From Actinoallomurus iriomotensis (GTDB lineage Bacteria > Actinomycetota > Actinomycetes > Streptosporangiales > Streptosporangiaceae): a stretch of DNA of 64,000 nucleotides. Each line of letters opens with the position of its first letter. Positions within the stretch are counted from its first letter, which is position 1. The translations under genes and the position numbers were made by a program. The stretch is taken from assembly GCF_030269445.1 (NCBI RefSeq), contig NZ_BSTJ01000003.1, positions 496,001 through 560,000 of the forward strand, written 5' to 3'. Shown here piece after piece: positions 34,168 through 43,500 of the stretch. Below the pieces are notes generated by a model. That model was not told the origin of the DNA. It saw only the letters and a program-made list of their open reading frames with translations, and did no database searches.

Positions 34168-36345
34168 TCACGTCGCCGACGCGGAACCGGACTCCTCGCC
34201 GGGGGCCTGGATCTCCTCCTTGCGCCGTTCGTCCTCGTCGCGACGCCGCCGTCGCGTGTCCGGGCGTGCCCGGCGTGAGGGTCCGGCCAGGGGGATCTCC
34301 TCGACCTCGAACTCCTCCTCGTCGAGGCGGCCGATGACTCCGGAGCCGACGTCGACGCGGGTGCCCCAGATCTCCTCGTCCTCCGCGAGCCAGGTCTGCC
34401 GCTCGCGTTCCTGCGGCTTCTCACCTCCGGCGCCGGCGCCGCCCATCATCGGCGGGAAGAAGGGGACCCCACCGGAGCCGTCGCTGCCACCCGAGGATCC
34501 GGGCGCGCCGTTCAGACCGGGGCTGCCGCCGGTGAGCTTCGCCGGGACCCCGTCGAGCAGGCCGTTGCCACCGAGACCGTTGTTGCCGAGCCCCGCGCCG
34601 CCGACCCCACCGGCACCGCCCAGACCGCCGCCCAGTCCACCGCCGACACCGCCGACACCGCCGCCGGCACCCGTACCGACGCTGGAGCCGTTGCCGCCGA
34701 AACCGCCGCCGAGGCCGCCTCCTGTACCCGCGCCGGCGCCCAGGCCGTCGCCGAGACCGCCGCTCGGGTCGAAGTTCTTGCCGGGGTCGGAGCCGAAGCC
34801 GCCGCTGCCGTCGGCACCGCCTCCCGGCGGTACGGCCGTGTCCGACTTGCCCGCTCCCGGAGGCAGCAGCGAACCGCCGGTGCCCCCGTCAGGTGGCGTG
34901 ATCACGCCGTCGCCGCCGCCGTTCTCGTCGAACGCGCCGTCTCCGCCCGGTCCGACCCCTTTGCCCGTACCGCCGCCGCCGGCATCGGAACCGCCCGGGG
35001 GCACCAGCGAGGGAATGAACGCGCCGTTGCCACCGCCGTCGGCGGGCGGCCCGTCACCGCCGGGCACGTTCAAACCGTCGCCCCCGCCGCCGGGCACGTT
35101 CAGACCATCGCCCCCGCCGCCGGGCACGTTCAGCCCGCCGTCCCCGCCACCGCCGGCACCGGGCAGGTCGGCCCCGCCGGAGCCGTCCGGAGGCGGGATG
35201 TCACCGCCGCCCCCACCGGAACCGTCCGGAGGCGGGATGTCGCCGCCTCCGCCACCGCTGCCGCCTCCGTCCGGCGGAGGGATGTTCCCCCCGCCGCCTC
35301 CGTCGGGCGGCGGAGGAAGGTTGCCGTCGCCGCCACCACCGTCGCCGCCACCGCCGTCTCCGTTCGACGGATCGGGCTGAGGAGCCGTCTCCGTCGGCGG
35401 CGGGGTGATCTCGATCAGGGAGGTGGTCGCCAGCACGTACTTGGGCTTGAGCGTCGAGATCGCGGTCTGCGCGTAGGTGTCGAGGAGGTTCTTGAGGTTG
35501 TCGAGGGTGGTCTGGGTGATCGAATCGCCGATCTTCTGCCATCCGCTCGCGCTGGTGAGGTCCCCCTTGGGGTAGTTCTGCAGGACGTTGCGGATGAACG
35601 CCTTGCCGGCGTCCACGTCACTGTTGAACGCGTTGAGCTTGTAGTTCGGCAGCCCCAGCTGGAGGCCGCTGTCGTCGATGTAGCCGGCCACCGCGTTGAT
35701 CTCTGCGCCGAGGGAGTTGTTGATCCAGTCCCGGATGTTGAGGATGTAGGCGGTGTTCCAGTGCCCCGACATCGTCGAGTTGAAGCTGGCGAGCTCGTCG
35801 GCGGCGTCCCCGACGGCGTCCGCGATCGGCCGCCCGTGCCTGCTGTTGACCTGCTCATAGGTGTCGTTCAGGCCGTCGCCGTTCACCTTGAGGCGCCAGT
35901 AGATCAGGAACGCCGCCTTGCCGCGGAAGGACGAGTCGTCGGAGTCCAGCCGGTTGGCCCACTGGGTCATGCCGCCACCGACGGCCTGGGCCCACCCGCC
36001 GAAGTCGCGGATCGCCCCCTCCAGGTCCCTGAGGGTCTGCAGGTCCATGCTGCCGCGCTTGCCCCGGGCGACGTCCGGCATCATCTCGTTGATCGCGTCG
36101 ACCGCCTGCACCCACTTGGTGACCGCGTCGTCGTTGACGTTGACGCCGTAGTAGTAGTCACCCCACGCGTGGTAGGTGATGTGGTCGCTCGCGCCCGGGC
36201 TGGGGTTGAAGTTGAACCAGGTCGCCTTGGCCGCCGCGTGGAGGTCCTCGCCCTCGCCGGTCAGCGCCTTGAGAGCCTGTTCGAACGTCCACTCGGTCCA
36301 GTTCTCGGTACTGGGGATGCTCAGACCGCCCGAATCATCCGCCAT
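34168..36345 (-). CDS. Large ESX substrate-like protein with Gly/Pro-rich middle
   Basis: 725 residues. The helical N-terminal part (1-about 320) has Trp-rich segments (ENWTEWTFEQALKAL, YHAWGDYYYG) and a long amphipathic helix, comparable in position with PPE or LXG-type substrates. Residues 330-630 are Gly/Asp/Pro-rich with tandem GGGGDGLNVP, DGSGGGGGDIPPP and GLGGG motifs, reminiscent of PGRS regions. The tail has TWLAEDEEIWG, a motif seen at the ends of similar actinomycete ESX-locus proteins, then a basic-acidic stretch. No signal peptide is present. It may be exported and surface-attached; its exact role is unknown. Confidence 0.75.
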   Translation of the reverse strand: MADDSGGLSIPSTENWTEWTFEQALKALTGEGEDLHAAAKATWFNFNPSPGASDHITYHAWGDYYYGVNVNDDAVTKWVQAVDAINEMMPDVARGKRGSMDLQTLRDLEGAIRDFGGWAQAVGGGMTQWANRLDSDDSSFRGKAAFLIYWRLKVNGDGLNDTYEQVNSRHGRPIADAVGDAADELASFNSTMSGHWNTAYILNIRDWINNSLGAEINAVAGYIDDSGLQLGLPNYKLNAFNSDVDAGKAFIRNVLQNYPKGDLTSASGWQKIGDSITQTTLDNLKNLLDTYAQTAISTLKPKYVLATTSLIEITPPPTETAPQPDPSNGDGGGGDGGGGDGNLPPPPDGGGGGNIPPPDGGGSGGGGGDIPPPDGSGGGGGDIPPPDGSGGADLPGAGGGGDGGLNVPGGGGDGLNVPGGGGDGLNVPGGDGPPADGGGNGAFIPSLVPPGGSDAGGGGTGKGVGPGGDGAFDENGGGDGVITPPDGGTGGSLLPPGAGKSDTAVPPGGGADGSGGFGSDPGKNFDPSGGLGDGLGAGAGTGGGLGGGFGGNGSSVGTGAGGGVGGVGGGLGGGLGGAGGVGGAGLGNNGLGGNGLLDGVPAKLTGGSPGLNGAPGSSGGSDGSGGVPFFPPMMGGAGAGGEKPQERERQTWLAEDEEIWGTRVDVGSGVIGRLDEEEFEVEEIPLAGPSRRARPDTRRRRRDEDERRKEEIQAPGEESGSASAT
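35061..35150. repeat. 30-bp tandem repeat, three copies
   Basis: Three successive 30-bp units beginning CGGGCACGTTCA at 35061, 35091 and 35121 encode the repeated LNVPGGGGDG motif of the Gly-rich protein. The units are nearly identical, so recent slippage is likely and copy number may vary between strains. Confidence 0.9.
35179..35256. repeat. 39-bp tandem repeat, two copies
   Basis: Two units of 39 bp (35179-35217 and 35218-35256) share GTCCGGAGGCGGGATGTC and encode two copies of a DIPPPDGSGGGGG-type motif in the same Gly-rich region. Confidence 0.85.
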
Positions 36346-36393
36346 GGCTCCTGCTCCTCCTTCTGGTTCACGCGGCCGGCCCGCCCGGCCCGC

Positions 36394-36780
36394 TCAGGTG
36401 GTCGTCGTGCCGCCGAGGTCCGGGTGCTCGTGCTCGAACTTCGAGGCGTCGTACGTGGTGAGGTCACCGGTCTCGTCGAAGACGTCCTCGGCGTTCTTGA
36501 GCGCCGTGTAGAAGGTGCGCAGGTCCGTCTCGTAGCCGGTCAGCCGCGTGTGCACGGAGTTGCCGAACGTGCCCGCCTGCGTGACGAAGTCCTTAACCAC
36601 CGGCCAGTCCTGGGACCCGGGGTGGAACCTGGAGCTCAGCGTGGTGTCGAGCTTCAGGTCGGCCGACGGCCCGAGGTACTTGGGATCGGTGTTGAGGACG
36701 TGGTCGACGGCCAGCAGATAGCCGATGAGCTGGTCGTAGTGGGCCTTGTCGAACGAGGTGATCTTTCCGGTGTCGTCCAC
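36394..36780 (-). CDS. Esx-like helical protein
   Basis: About 128 residues, starting at a GTG at 36780 directly after AAAGAGGAGAA (spacing is short; a TTG at 36795 without ribosome site is the alternative). It is mainly helical, with DWPVVKDFVTQAGTFGNSV and a second helix around LRTFYTALKNAEDVFDETG separated by a turn, and a disordered Thr tail. It resembles the WXG100/ESX-associated size class without the WxG itself. It sits between the EsxA-like gene and the Gly-rich gene in the same leftward unit. Confidence 0.65.
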   Translation of the reverse strand: MDDTGKITSFDKAHYDQLIGYLLAVDHVLNTDPKYLGPSADLKLDTTLSSRFHPGSQDWPVVKDFVTQAGTFGNSVHTRLTGYETDLRTFYTALKNAEDVFDETGDLTTYDASKFEHEHPDLGGTTTT

Positions 36781-36858
36781 TTCTCCTCTTTCCAAGATCA
36801 GGCGGGCTGACGGTCCCGGGCCGCCGGGCCCGGGACCGGGACTGCACGGCCCGGACGG

Positions 36859-37149
36859 TCAGGCCATCGCCCGCGCGCCCTGGTTGTCGCCGTTCTGGAA
36901 GGTCTCCGCGACCTGGATCGACGACTGTGTGTGGGTGTTGAGCTGGCTCTTCATCTCCTCGTAGGAGCGGTTCCAGTTGGCCTGCTGCTCCTGCCAGAGC
37001 GGCGTCGCCTTACCGCCGCTCGCCTCGCTGATCCGGTTGAGCGTCGAGTTGAGGTCGGTCATGATCGTGTCCATGCGCACGACCTGGTTGACCAGGCCGG
37101 AGTTCACATCGCTGTAGTTGCCGTGGTTGACCCAGAACTGATCGCCCAT
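36859..37149 (-). CDS. WXG100-family protein (EsxA-like)
   Basis: 96 residues, the canonical WXG100 length, forming two helices joined near residues 48-58. The turn reads PLWQEQQANW, where the usual W-x-G is replaced by W-x-E. Upstream stands another WXG100-size gene only 24 bp away, so the two probably form the exported heterodimer. The ATG at 37149 has GGAGACC upstream. It is likely the main small secreted substrate of EccC at 40512 (family inference). Confidence 0.8.
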   Translation of the reverse strand: MGDQFWVNHGNYSDVNSGLVNQVVRMDTIMTDLNSTLNRISEASGGKATPLWQEQQANWNRSYEEMKSQLNTHTQSSIQVAETFQNGDNQGARAMA

Positions 37150-37173
37150 CGGTGGTCTCCTTGTCTCGGTCGC

Positions 37174-37488
37174 TTACCTGGCGCCGCCGGTGGCGTCGTT
37201 GTTGGTGCCGCGGTTGATCTGCAGCAGGGCCTGGGCCTTGTGGTTGAGGTCGGTCAGGTTGTTCACGCAGGTGTGGAAGTCCGAGGTCCAGGTGGTCAGG
37301 TGACCCGACAGGATCTGCCCGGAGTCGGACCGGTTGGCGTCGACGAGCGAGTCGGTGTGCGCCTGCACCGTGTTGTTGACGGTGTTCATCTCGTTGATGG
37401 CGTCCTGCGTCTTGTTGATGATCTGCTGCAGGTCCGCGTCGCTGAAGTGGTAGGTGGACGGGTCGAAATTCCCGAATTCACCGGCCAT
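37174..37488 (-). CDS. WXG100-family protein (EsxB-like)
   Basis: 104 residues from the ATG at 37488 (AAGGAGAGATC upstream). It has two predicted helices with a turn at LTTWTSDF, where WTS takes the place of W-x-G, and a Cys four residues later. It lies directly downstream of eccB and 24 bp before the EsxA-like gene, matching the esxB-esxA order. The tail after helix 2 is short and lacks an obvious YxxxD/E signal. Confidence 0.75.
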   Translation of the reverse strand: MAGEFGNFDPSTYHFSDADLQQIINKTQDAINEMNTVNNTVQAHTDSLVDANRSDSGQILSGHLTTWTSDFHTCVNNLTDLNHKAQALLQINRGTNNDATGGAR

Positions 37489-37531
37489 GGGATCTCTCCT
37501 TGCGAATAGGGATGGGGACGAAGGAACAGGG

Positions 37532-38935
37532 CTAGCCGCCACCTCCCCCCGAGCCGAGGGTGCGGAGTACGGGACCGGTCGGGAGCAGTGCCAGCAGGTC
37601 GGCCGGCACGGCGACCGCCGCGGAGGTCGAGTAGCCGAGGGCCGTGGCCGCCGCGTCGTCGGCCACCGGGAACTTCGCGCCGTCCTCGGTGACGAGGTAG
37701 AGCCCCTCACCGGGAACGCCGGGTGCGGGAAGCGTGCGGGCGAGCAGGCCCGCCTTCGGCGCCACCTGCACCCGGTCGGCGGCACGAGCGTCGGCGGGCG
37801 CCGTCCCGGCCACCGCGGTCGAGGCGGTGACCTGCGTCGCCGGCGTGGTGACCACCGAGGTGGTCACCCGGCCGCCCCGCGGTACCGAGCGCACGCACGG
37901 CATCCGGCCGCCGGCCGTGGCGTCCAGGGTCGGCGGCGTCGCCGGGAGCTGCGACTCCCACACCGGCGCCGACAGCACCGTGGAGGCGGCCACCGCCGCG
38001 GGACTGAGGTCGCGGGCGCCGGCCGTACCGCCGGGATAGGCCTTGGCGGTCGCAGGGTCGGCGAGGGCGAGCGCCGCGGCGGTCTGCGTCATCGGCTGCA
38101 ACCCGCCGCTGGTCAGCAGGTAGAGACGCCGGCCCGCTCCCGCGCCCTGGACCGCGAACACCTCTCCGACCTTGGCCGCGTGCCCGTCCAGTGCGGGCCC
38201 GTCCCGGCCGATGCCGGAGGTCGGGGGCGGCGGGAGGTCCGGCCCCGCGGGCAGCGTGTCGATCCACGCGTCGCGTACGCCGATCGCTGCGTCGTCCGGA
38301 AAGCCGAGCGCGCGTGTCACCCACGGCGCCGTCACGCGCAGGCGCCGGCCGCCGGTCACCAGGTAGGTCGTGCCGTCGGTGATGCGGACGAGCACCGCCT
38401 GCTCCGGGCCGAGCGGCCGCCCCTGGTCCGCCGCGGAGGCGACGCCGATCGTCAGTGACAGCGCGGGCTTGGCGCCGGTGGACGTCGCGCAGGCGAACCA
38501 GGGACCGGAGGCTCCCGCGGCGGGCAGCGAGTCGGGAGCGCCGTCGATCCCGACCGGTCCGCCGCGCGGGACGTCGGCGAGCGACTTGGCGGACACCGAG
38601 TCGACGGTGAGCTTCGCGCCGAGCAGCAGCCGGGCGGAGGCGTAGTTGAGCACCGGCCGCAGCCGCCCACCGGCCAGCACGAACCGCGTGCCGGTCTCCT
38701 TGTCCAGGATGAGCGTCCCCGGTTTGCGCCACGCGGACGCGCCGCCCGGCGAGACCACGGCCAGCACGGCGAACCCGGCTACGGCGAGCGCCGCCACGAT
38801 CGCGCCGATGATCAGGCCGCTCCACGACCGGCGCAGCGGCGGGACCGCCATGTCGGGATCGGCGCGCAGCAGCGCGGAGACGAGACGCCCGACCATGAAC
38901 CCGTGGGCATGAACCTGGTCACGCCGGTTGTGCAT
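37532..38935 (-). CDS. eccB: Type VII secretion membrane component EccB
   Basis: 467 residues, close to the family norm. It has a short cytoplasmic N-terminus with the conserved QVHAHGFMVGRLVSALLRADPD segment, one membrane anchor (about residues 39-63), and a large extracytoplasmic part made of the repeated EccB domains, including repeated YLVTGG/YLLTSGG-type turns. Paired cysteines at WFACATS and PCVRSVPRG fit the family disulfide. Start ATG with GGAGGTG upstream. It follows eccD by 33 bp and precedes the WXG100 pair. EccB forms the periplasm-facing part of the ESX core. Confidence 0.92.
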   Translation of the reverse strand: MHNRRDQVHAHGFMVGRLVSALLRADPDMAVPPLRRSWSGLIIGAIVAALAVAGFAVLAVVSPGGASAWRKPGTLILDKETGTRFVLAGGRLRPVLNYASARLLLGAKLTVDSVSAKSLADVPRGGPVGIDGAPDSLPAAGASGPWFACATSTGAKPALSLTIGVASAADQGRPLGPEQAVLVRITDGTTYLVTGGRRLRVTAPWVTRALGFPDDAAIGVRDAWIDTLPAGPDLPPPPTSGIGRDGPALDGHAAKVGEVFAVQGAGAGRRLYLLTSGGLQPMTQTAAALALADPATAKAYPGGTAGARDLSPAAVAASTVLSAPVWESQLPATPPTLDATAGGRMPCVRSVPRGGRVTTSVVTTPATQVTASTAVAGTAPADARAADRVQVAPKAGLLARTLPAPGVPGEGLYLVTEDGAKFPVADDAAATALGYSTSAAVAVPADLLALLPTGPVLRTLGSGGGGG

Positions 38936-38968
38936 CGCACACCTCCGATCCGCCGCGCGTCCGTACGC

Positions 38969-40378
38969 TCACGCCCATCCGGCACGCGCCTTCGCGTACA
39001 GGCCGACGACCGCCAGCACCAGCGGGATGATCGCGATCGCGGTGCCCGAGTGGGCCAGGTCGGCGAGCCGTCCCCAGTGCGGCAGCAGGCGCCGGCCCGG
39101 TAGCAGCCGCGCGACCGACAGCAGCAGGGCGGCGACGATCAGCAGGCCCAGCACGACGACCGGCCGTACGGCGGCGGGCCGGTCGAGGGTCAGGTCCACG
39201 ACCACGGCCGCCAGCCCCACCACGCCCGGTACGAACACGGCCAGCCGCGCCCGTACGCCGAACAGGTCACGGCCGTGCAGGAGCAGCAGCAGCGAGCCGA
39301 CCGCCGCGAGCGTCCGCGCGCTGATGCCGGGCGTGGTGCCGAGGACCACCAGGCAGGCGGCGGCGATGGCGCCGAGGCCGAGGTAGAGCGAGCCGATGTG
39401 CTCGTGCGCGCGGGCCGTGCGTTCCAGCACGACGCGGCTGGGCTCGGGGTCGATCCCCTGCTGGAACTCCTCCGGGCTGGTCGGCAGGGGCGCGATCCGC
39501 AGGCCCGCGAACCGGGAGGCGATGACGGGCACGGCCGCGCCGGCCGCCAGCGTGACCGCCAGCACGACCGCGGCCGCTCCCGCCGCTCCGGTCAGCTTCA
39601 GCGAGACGAGCAGGCCGCCGAGGGCCGTGAGAGCCGCCGCGAACGCCGTCGCGGTGAACCCCGCGAGTGTCCCGCCGACCGCCGGACGGGCCAGCGCCGC
39701 CGCCGTGGCCGACCAGGCGCCCGCGGCCAGCAGCCCCGGCGCGCTCACCAGCGCCGCCGCGGTCAGGTGCCTTCCGTCGCCGGCCGGCAGCGCCAGCCCC
39801 GCGACCGCGGTGAAGCCGACCGCCCCGGCGGCCAGGATGACGCCCGCCGCCCGGTCTCCCAGCGCACGCGAGGCGGCGGCCGCGCCGAGCAGCAGGACGA
39901 CGCTCGCCGCTCCGGCCGTCAGCGCCACCAGGGTGCCCGTACCGCTCATCGGCGCCACCGCCATGCCGACGGCGAGCGCCGCGCCGACCAGCCCGAGCAC
40001 GAACCGCCGGGTCGTCTCCGGCCGCCACCGGTCGGGCCGGTCCGCCGTGCCGGTGGCCACGCCGTCCACCAGGTCGTCGAAGTCGACCGGCGGCAGGTGG
40101 TCGGCGCGCGGTCGCAGGTGCAGGACGTCACCGTCGTACAGGCCCAGAGCGGCGGTGCCGAGGTCCTCGTCCAGAGGCGGCTCGCCGAGCCGCTGCAACA
40201 CCCAGCCGTCGTGCCCGAAGCCGGCCGCGGCCAGTTCGGGTCCCAGGTGTTCCAGGAAGGTGGGGAGCAGGTCGGCGACCGGAACGTGCGCGGGAACGGC
40301 CAGCTCGATCCGGGAGGCCGGGCCGCAAATCGTCAGCCGGCACATCTCACCGGAGCCCAGTGTCTGCGGAGTCGACAT
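38969..40378 (-). CDS. eccD: Type VII secretion membrane channel component EccD
   Basis: 469 residues: an N-terminal ubiquitin-like YukD domain (about 12-90, CRLTICGPASRIELAVPAHV followed by DGDVLHLRP) and about eleven hydrophobic segments from residue 130 to the end, the EccD layout. EccD dimers line the membrane vestibule of the ESX complex. It is the first gene of the leftward unit and is divergent from eccC. The start at 40378 is chosen to include the full YukD domain; its ribosome site is weak and a start at the following Met (MCRLTI) is possible. Confidence 0.9.
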   Translation of the reverse strand: MSTPQTLGSGEMCRLTICGPASRIELAVPAHVPVADLLPTFLEHLGPELAAAGFGHDGWVLQRLGEPPLDEDLGTAALGLYDGDVLHLRPRADHLPPVDFDDLVDGVATGTADRPDRWRPETTRRFVLGLVGAALAVGMAVAPMSGTGTLVALTAGAASVVLLLGAAAASRALGDRAAGVILAAGAVGFTAVAGLALPAGDGRHLTAAALVSAPGLLAAGAWSATAAALARPAVGGTLAGFTATAFAAALTALGGLLVSLKLTGAAGAAAVVLAVTLAAGAAVPVIASRFAGLRIAPLPTSPEEFQQGIDPEPSRVVLERTARAHEHIGSLYLGLGAIAAACLVVLGTTPGISARTLAAVGSLLLLLHGRDLFGVRARLAVFVPGVVGLAAVVVDLTLDRPAAVRPVVVLGLLIVAALLLSVARLLPGRRLLPHWGRLADLAHSGTAIAIIPLVLAVVGLYAKARAGWA

Positions 40379-40511
40379 GCCCAGAACACGGTTGCCGGTT
40401 CGCGGAGAGTTCACTCGCCGTGAATACGAGCCGATTCGAAACCCTCCGGCCGCCGGCGTCCGTGGTTGAGGGAGAGGGGCCGCGACGACGCCCCCGGAAA
40501 GGACAGGGCTC
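40379..40511. promoter_or_regulatory. Divergent promoter region eccD / eccC
   Basis: 133 bp separate the leftward eccD unit from the rightward eccC unit, so both promoters must lie here. The part at 40410-40445 is relatively AT-rich (GTGAATACGAGCCGATTCGAAA). No clear palindrome or sigma box can be called by eye. Confidence 0.5.
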
Positions 40512-43500
40512 GTGAGTACGACGCTGTTCCGGCGGCCGCCCCGGCAGTCACCGCCCGAGATGCCCGGCGGCGAGCTGTCGCTCCAGGAGCCGCCGGTGCT
40601 GCCGGAGGCGCCGACCGGCAACCTCGGCATGCTGCTCATGTACCTGCCGATGGCGATCGGCTCGAGCATGACGATCCTGCTCTTCGTCTCTCCGTCCAAG
40701 CCGGGCCTGGGCCTGCTGGCCGCCGGACTGATGGCGATGACGTCGATGACGATGGTGTTCGGCCAGGTCGGGCGGGCGACGAGCGAACGCAAGCGGCGAA
40801 TGCGCGGCGAGCGGCGCGACTACCTGCGCTATCTGGCGCAGACCCGCAAGAAGGTGCGGGGCGTCGCGACGGCGCAGCGCGAGTCGCTGGCGTGGCAGCA
40901 CCCGGACCCGGCCGGGCTCTGGTCGGTGGCGATGAGCAGCCGCCTGTGGGAGCGACGTCCGACCCATCCGGACTTCGCCGAGGTGCGCATCGGCACCGGC
41001 CCGCAGCGGCTGGCGATGACGATGACGCCGATGCAGACCAAGCCGGTGGAGGACCTCGAACCGCTGTGCGCGCGGGCGCTGCGCCGGTTCATCCGGGCGT
41101 ACACGACCGTCACCGATCTGCCGGCCGCGGTGTTCCTCCGCGGGTTCGCCCAGGTACGGCTGCGCGGCGACGAGACGGCCGGGCGTGAACTGATCCGCGC
41201 GCTGCTGGCACAGCTCGTCACCTTCCACTCGCCGGACGAGCTGCGGATCGCCGTCTGCGCCGCGCCCGAGCACGCCGACGAGTGGGAATGGGCCAAGTGG
41301 CTGCCGCACAACCAGCACGGCACCGAGCAGGACGGCGCGGGGCAGGCACGGCTGCACGCCGACGGCATCGACGCGCTCGACGCGCTGCTCGCGACGGAGA
41401 TGGAGGGCCGCGGGCGGTTCGAGCCCGGCGCCACGCCCACCCGTGACGAGCCGTACGTCGTGATCGTCGTGGACGGCGTCGAGGTGCCGGCGGAGTCGCG
41501 GCTCGCCGGCACCGGGTACCGCAACTCGATCGTGCTGAACGTCTCCTCGGGCCTGCCGATGGCCCCGGGCCGCGGCACGCTGCGGCTGGACGTCACCGAC
41601 GAGACGATGGAGATGGTGCGCTTCGACCGGGGCGGTGAGGAGATCCGCACGTCGCTGGGGCGACCCGACCGGCTCAGCGTGCCCAGGGCGACCGCACTGG
41701 CGCGGACGATCTCCCCGTTCCGGCTCGGCGCGACGGCCGACGTGGCCGAGCCGATGCTCACCGACTTCGACCTCGGCACGCTGCTGGGCGTCGGCGACCT
41801 GGACGCGTTGGAGCCGTCGCGGGTGTGGTCACGCGCCGACGGCCCGGACCGCCTGCGCGTGCCGATCGGCATCGCCGAGGACGGCAGCCGGGTCGAGCTG
41901 GACATCAAGGAGTCCGCGCAGGGCGGCATGGGCCCGCACGGCCTGCTGATCGGCGCGACCGGGTCCGGCAAGAGCGAACTGCTGCGCACGCTGGTGCTGG
42001 CGATGGCGATCACACACTCCTCCGAGGTGCTGAACTTCGTGCTCGTCGACTTCAAGGGCGGGGCGACCTTCCTCGGCCTGGACGGGCTCCCGCACACCTC
42101 GGCGGTGATCACGAACCTCGCCGACGAGGCGCCCCTCGTACAGCGCATGCAGGACGCCTTGCAGGGCGAGATGATGCGCCGCCAGGAGCTCCTGCGGCGG
42201 GCGGGCAACTACAGCTCGCTGCGGGAGTACGAGGCGGCGCGCGCGAACGGCGCCCTGCTCGACCCGCTCCCCACGCTGTTCGTGGTCGTGGACGAGTTCA
42301 GCGAGCTGCTCGCCTCCCACCCCGACTTCTCCGAGCTGTTCGTGATGATCGGGCGGCTCGGGCGGTCGCTCGGGGTGCACCTGCTGCTCGCGTCGCAGCG
42401 CATCGACGACGGGCGGATGCACAAGCTGGAGAGCCACCTGTCGTACCGGATCGGGCTGCGGACGTTCTCGGCCATGGAGAGCCGCTCGGTGATCGGCGTG
42501 CCCGACGCGTACCAGCTGCCGAACGCCCCCGGCAACGGCTACATGCGCTCCGACGTCGCGACGCTCGTCCGGTTCAAGGCCGCGTACGTCTCCGGCCGCT
42601 ACCGCCGGCGGACCGCCGAACAGCGTCAGGAGGAGGTACGCCGCCAGGTCGTGCCGTTCAGCTCGGCGCCCGTCGCGGTGCCCGAGGCGGCGCCCGCGCC
42701 CGAGCCCGTCCCGGCCGCTCCGGACGAGCACGTCGAGACCCTGCTGCAGGTCGCGGTCGCGCGGCTGCGGGACGCCGGACCGCCGGCCCACCAGGTGTGG
42801 CTGCCGCCGCTCGCCGACCCGCCGACGCTGGACCAGGTGCTCCCGCCCCTGGTGCCCGACCCGGACCTCGGCCTCACCGCGGCGACCTGGCCGGGCCGCG
42901 GCGGTCTCGTCGTGCCGGTGGCGGTCGTGGACAAGCCGTACGAGCAGGTGCGCGACCTGATGATGGTGGACCTGTCCGGCGTCGGCGGGCACGTCGGCAT
43001 CGCCGGCGGCACCCAGGCCGGCAAGAGCACGCTGCTGCGCACGCTCATCTCGGTGCTGGCGCTCACCCACACGCCGATCGAGGTGCAGTTCTACTGCGTC
43101 GACCTCGGCGGCGGCACGCTCTCGACGCTGTCGGAGCTGCCGCACGTCGGCGGCGTCTCCGGGCGCATGGACACCGAACGGGTCAGCCGGACCATCGCCG
43201 AGGTGCAGGCCGTGCTGAGCCGCCGCGAACGCCTCTTCGCCGAGCACGGCATCGAGAACATGGCCGCGTACCGCGCCCTGCGGCGCGAGGGACACTTCGC
43301 CGACGATCCACACGGGGACGTGTTCCTGGTCATCGACGGCTGGGCGTCGCTGCGGTCCGACTTCGAGGAGCACGACGGCCCGATCCGGCAGCTCGCCGCG
43401 CGGGGCCTGACGTACGGCGTGCACCTGATGGTCAGCTCGGGCCGCTGGTCCGACATCCCGAGTGTGCTGCGCGACCAGCTCGGCACCCGGCTGGAGCTCC

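Noticed and set aside
35061-35256. Possible CRISPR-like array
   Set aside because: The repeats are contiguous, without spacers, in frame, and encode the Gly-rich motif.
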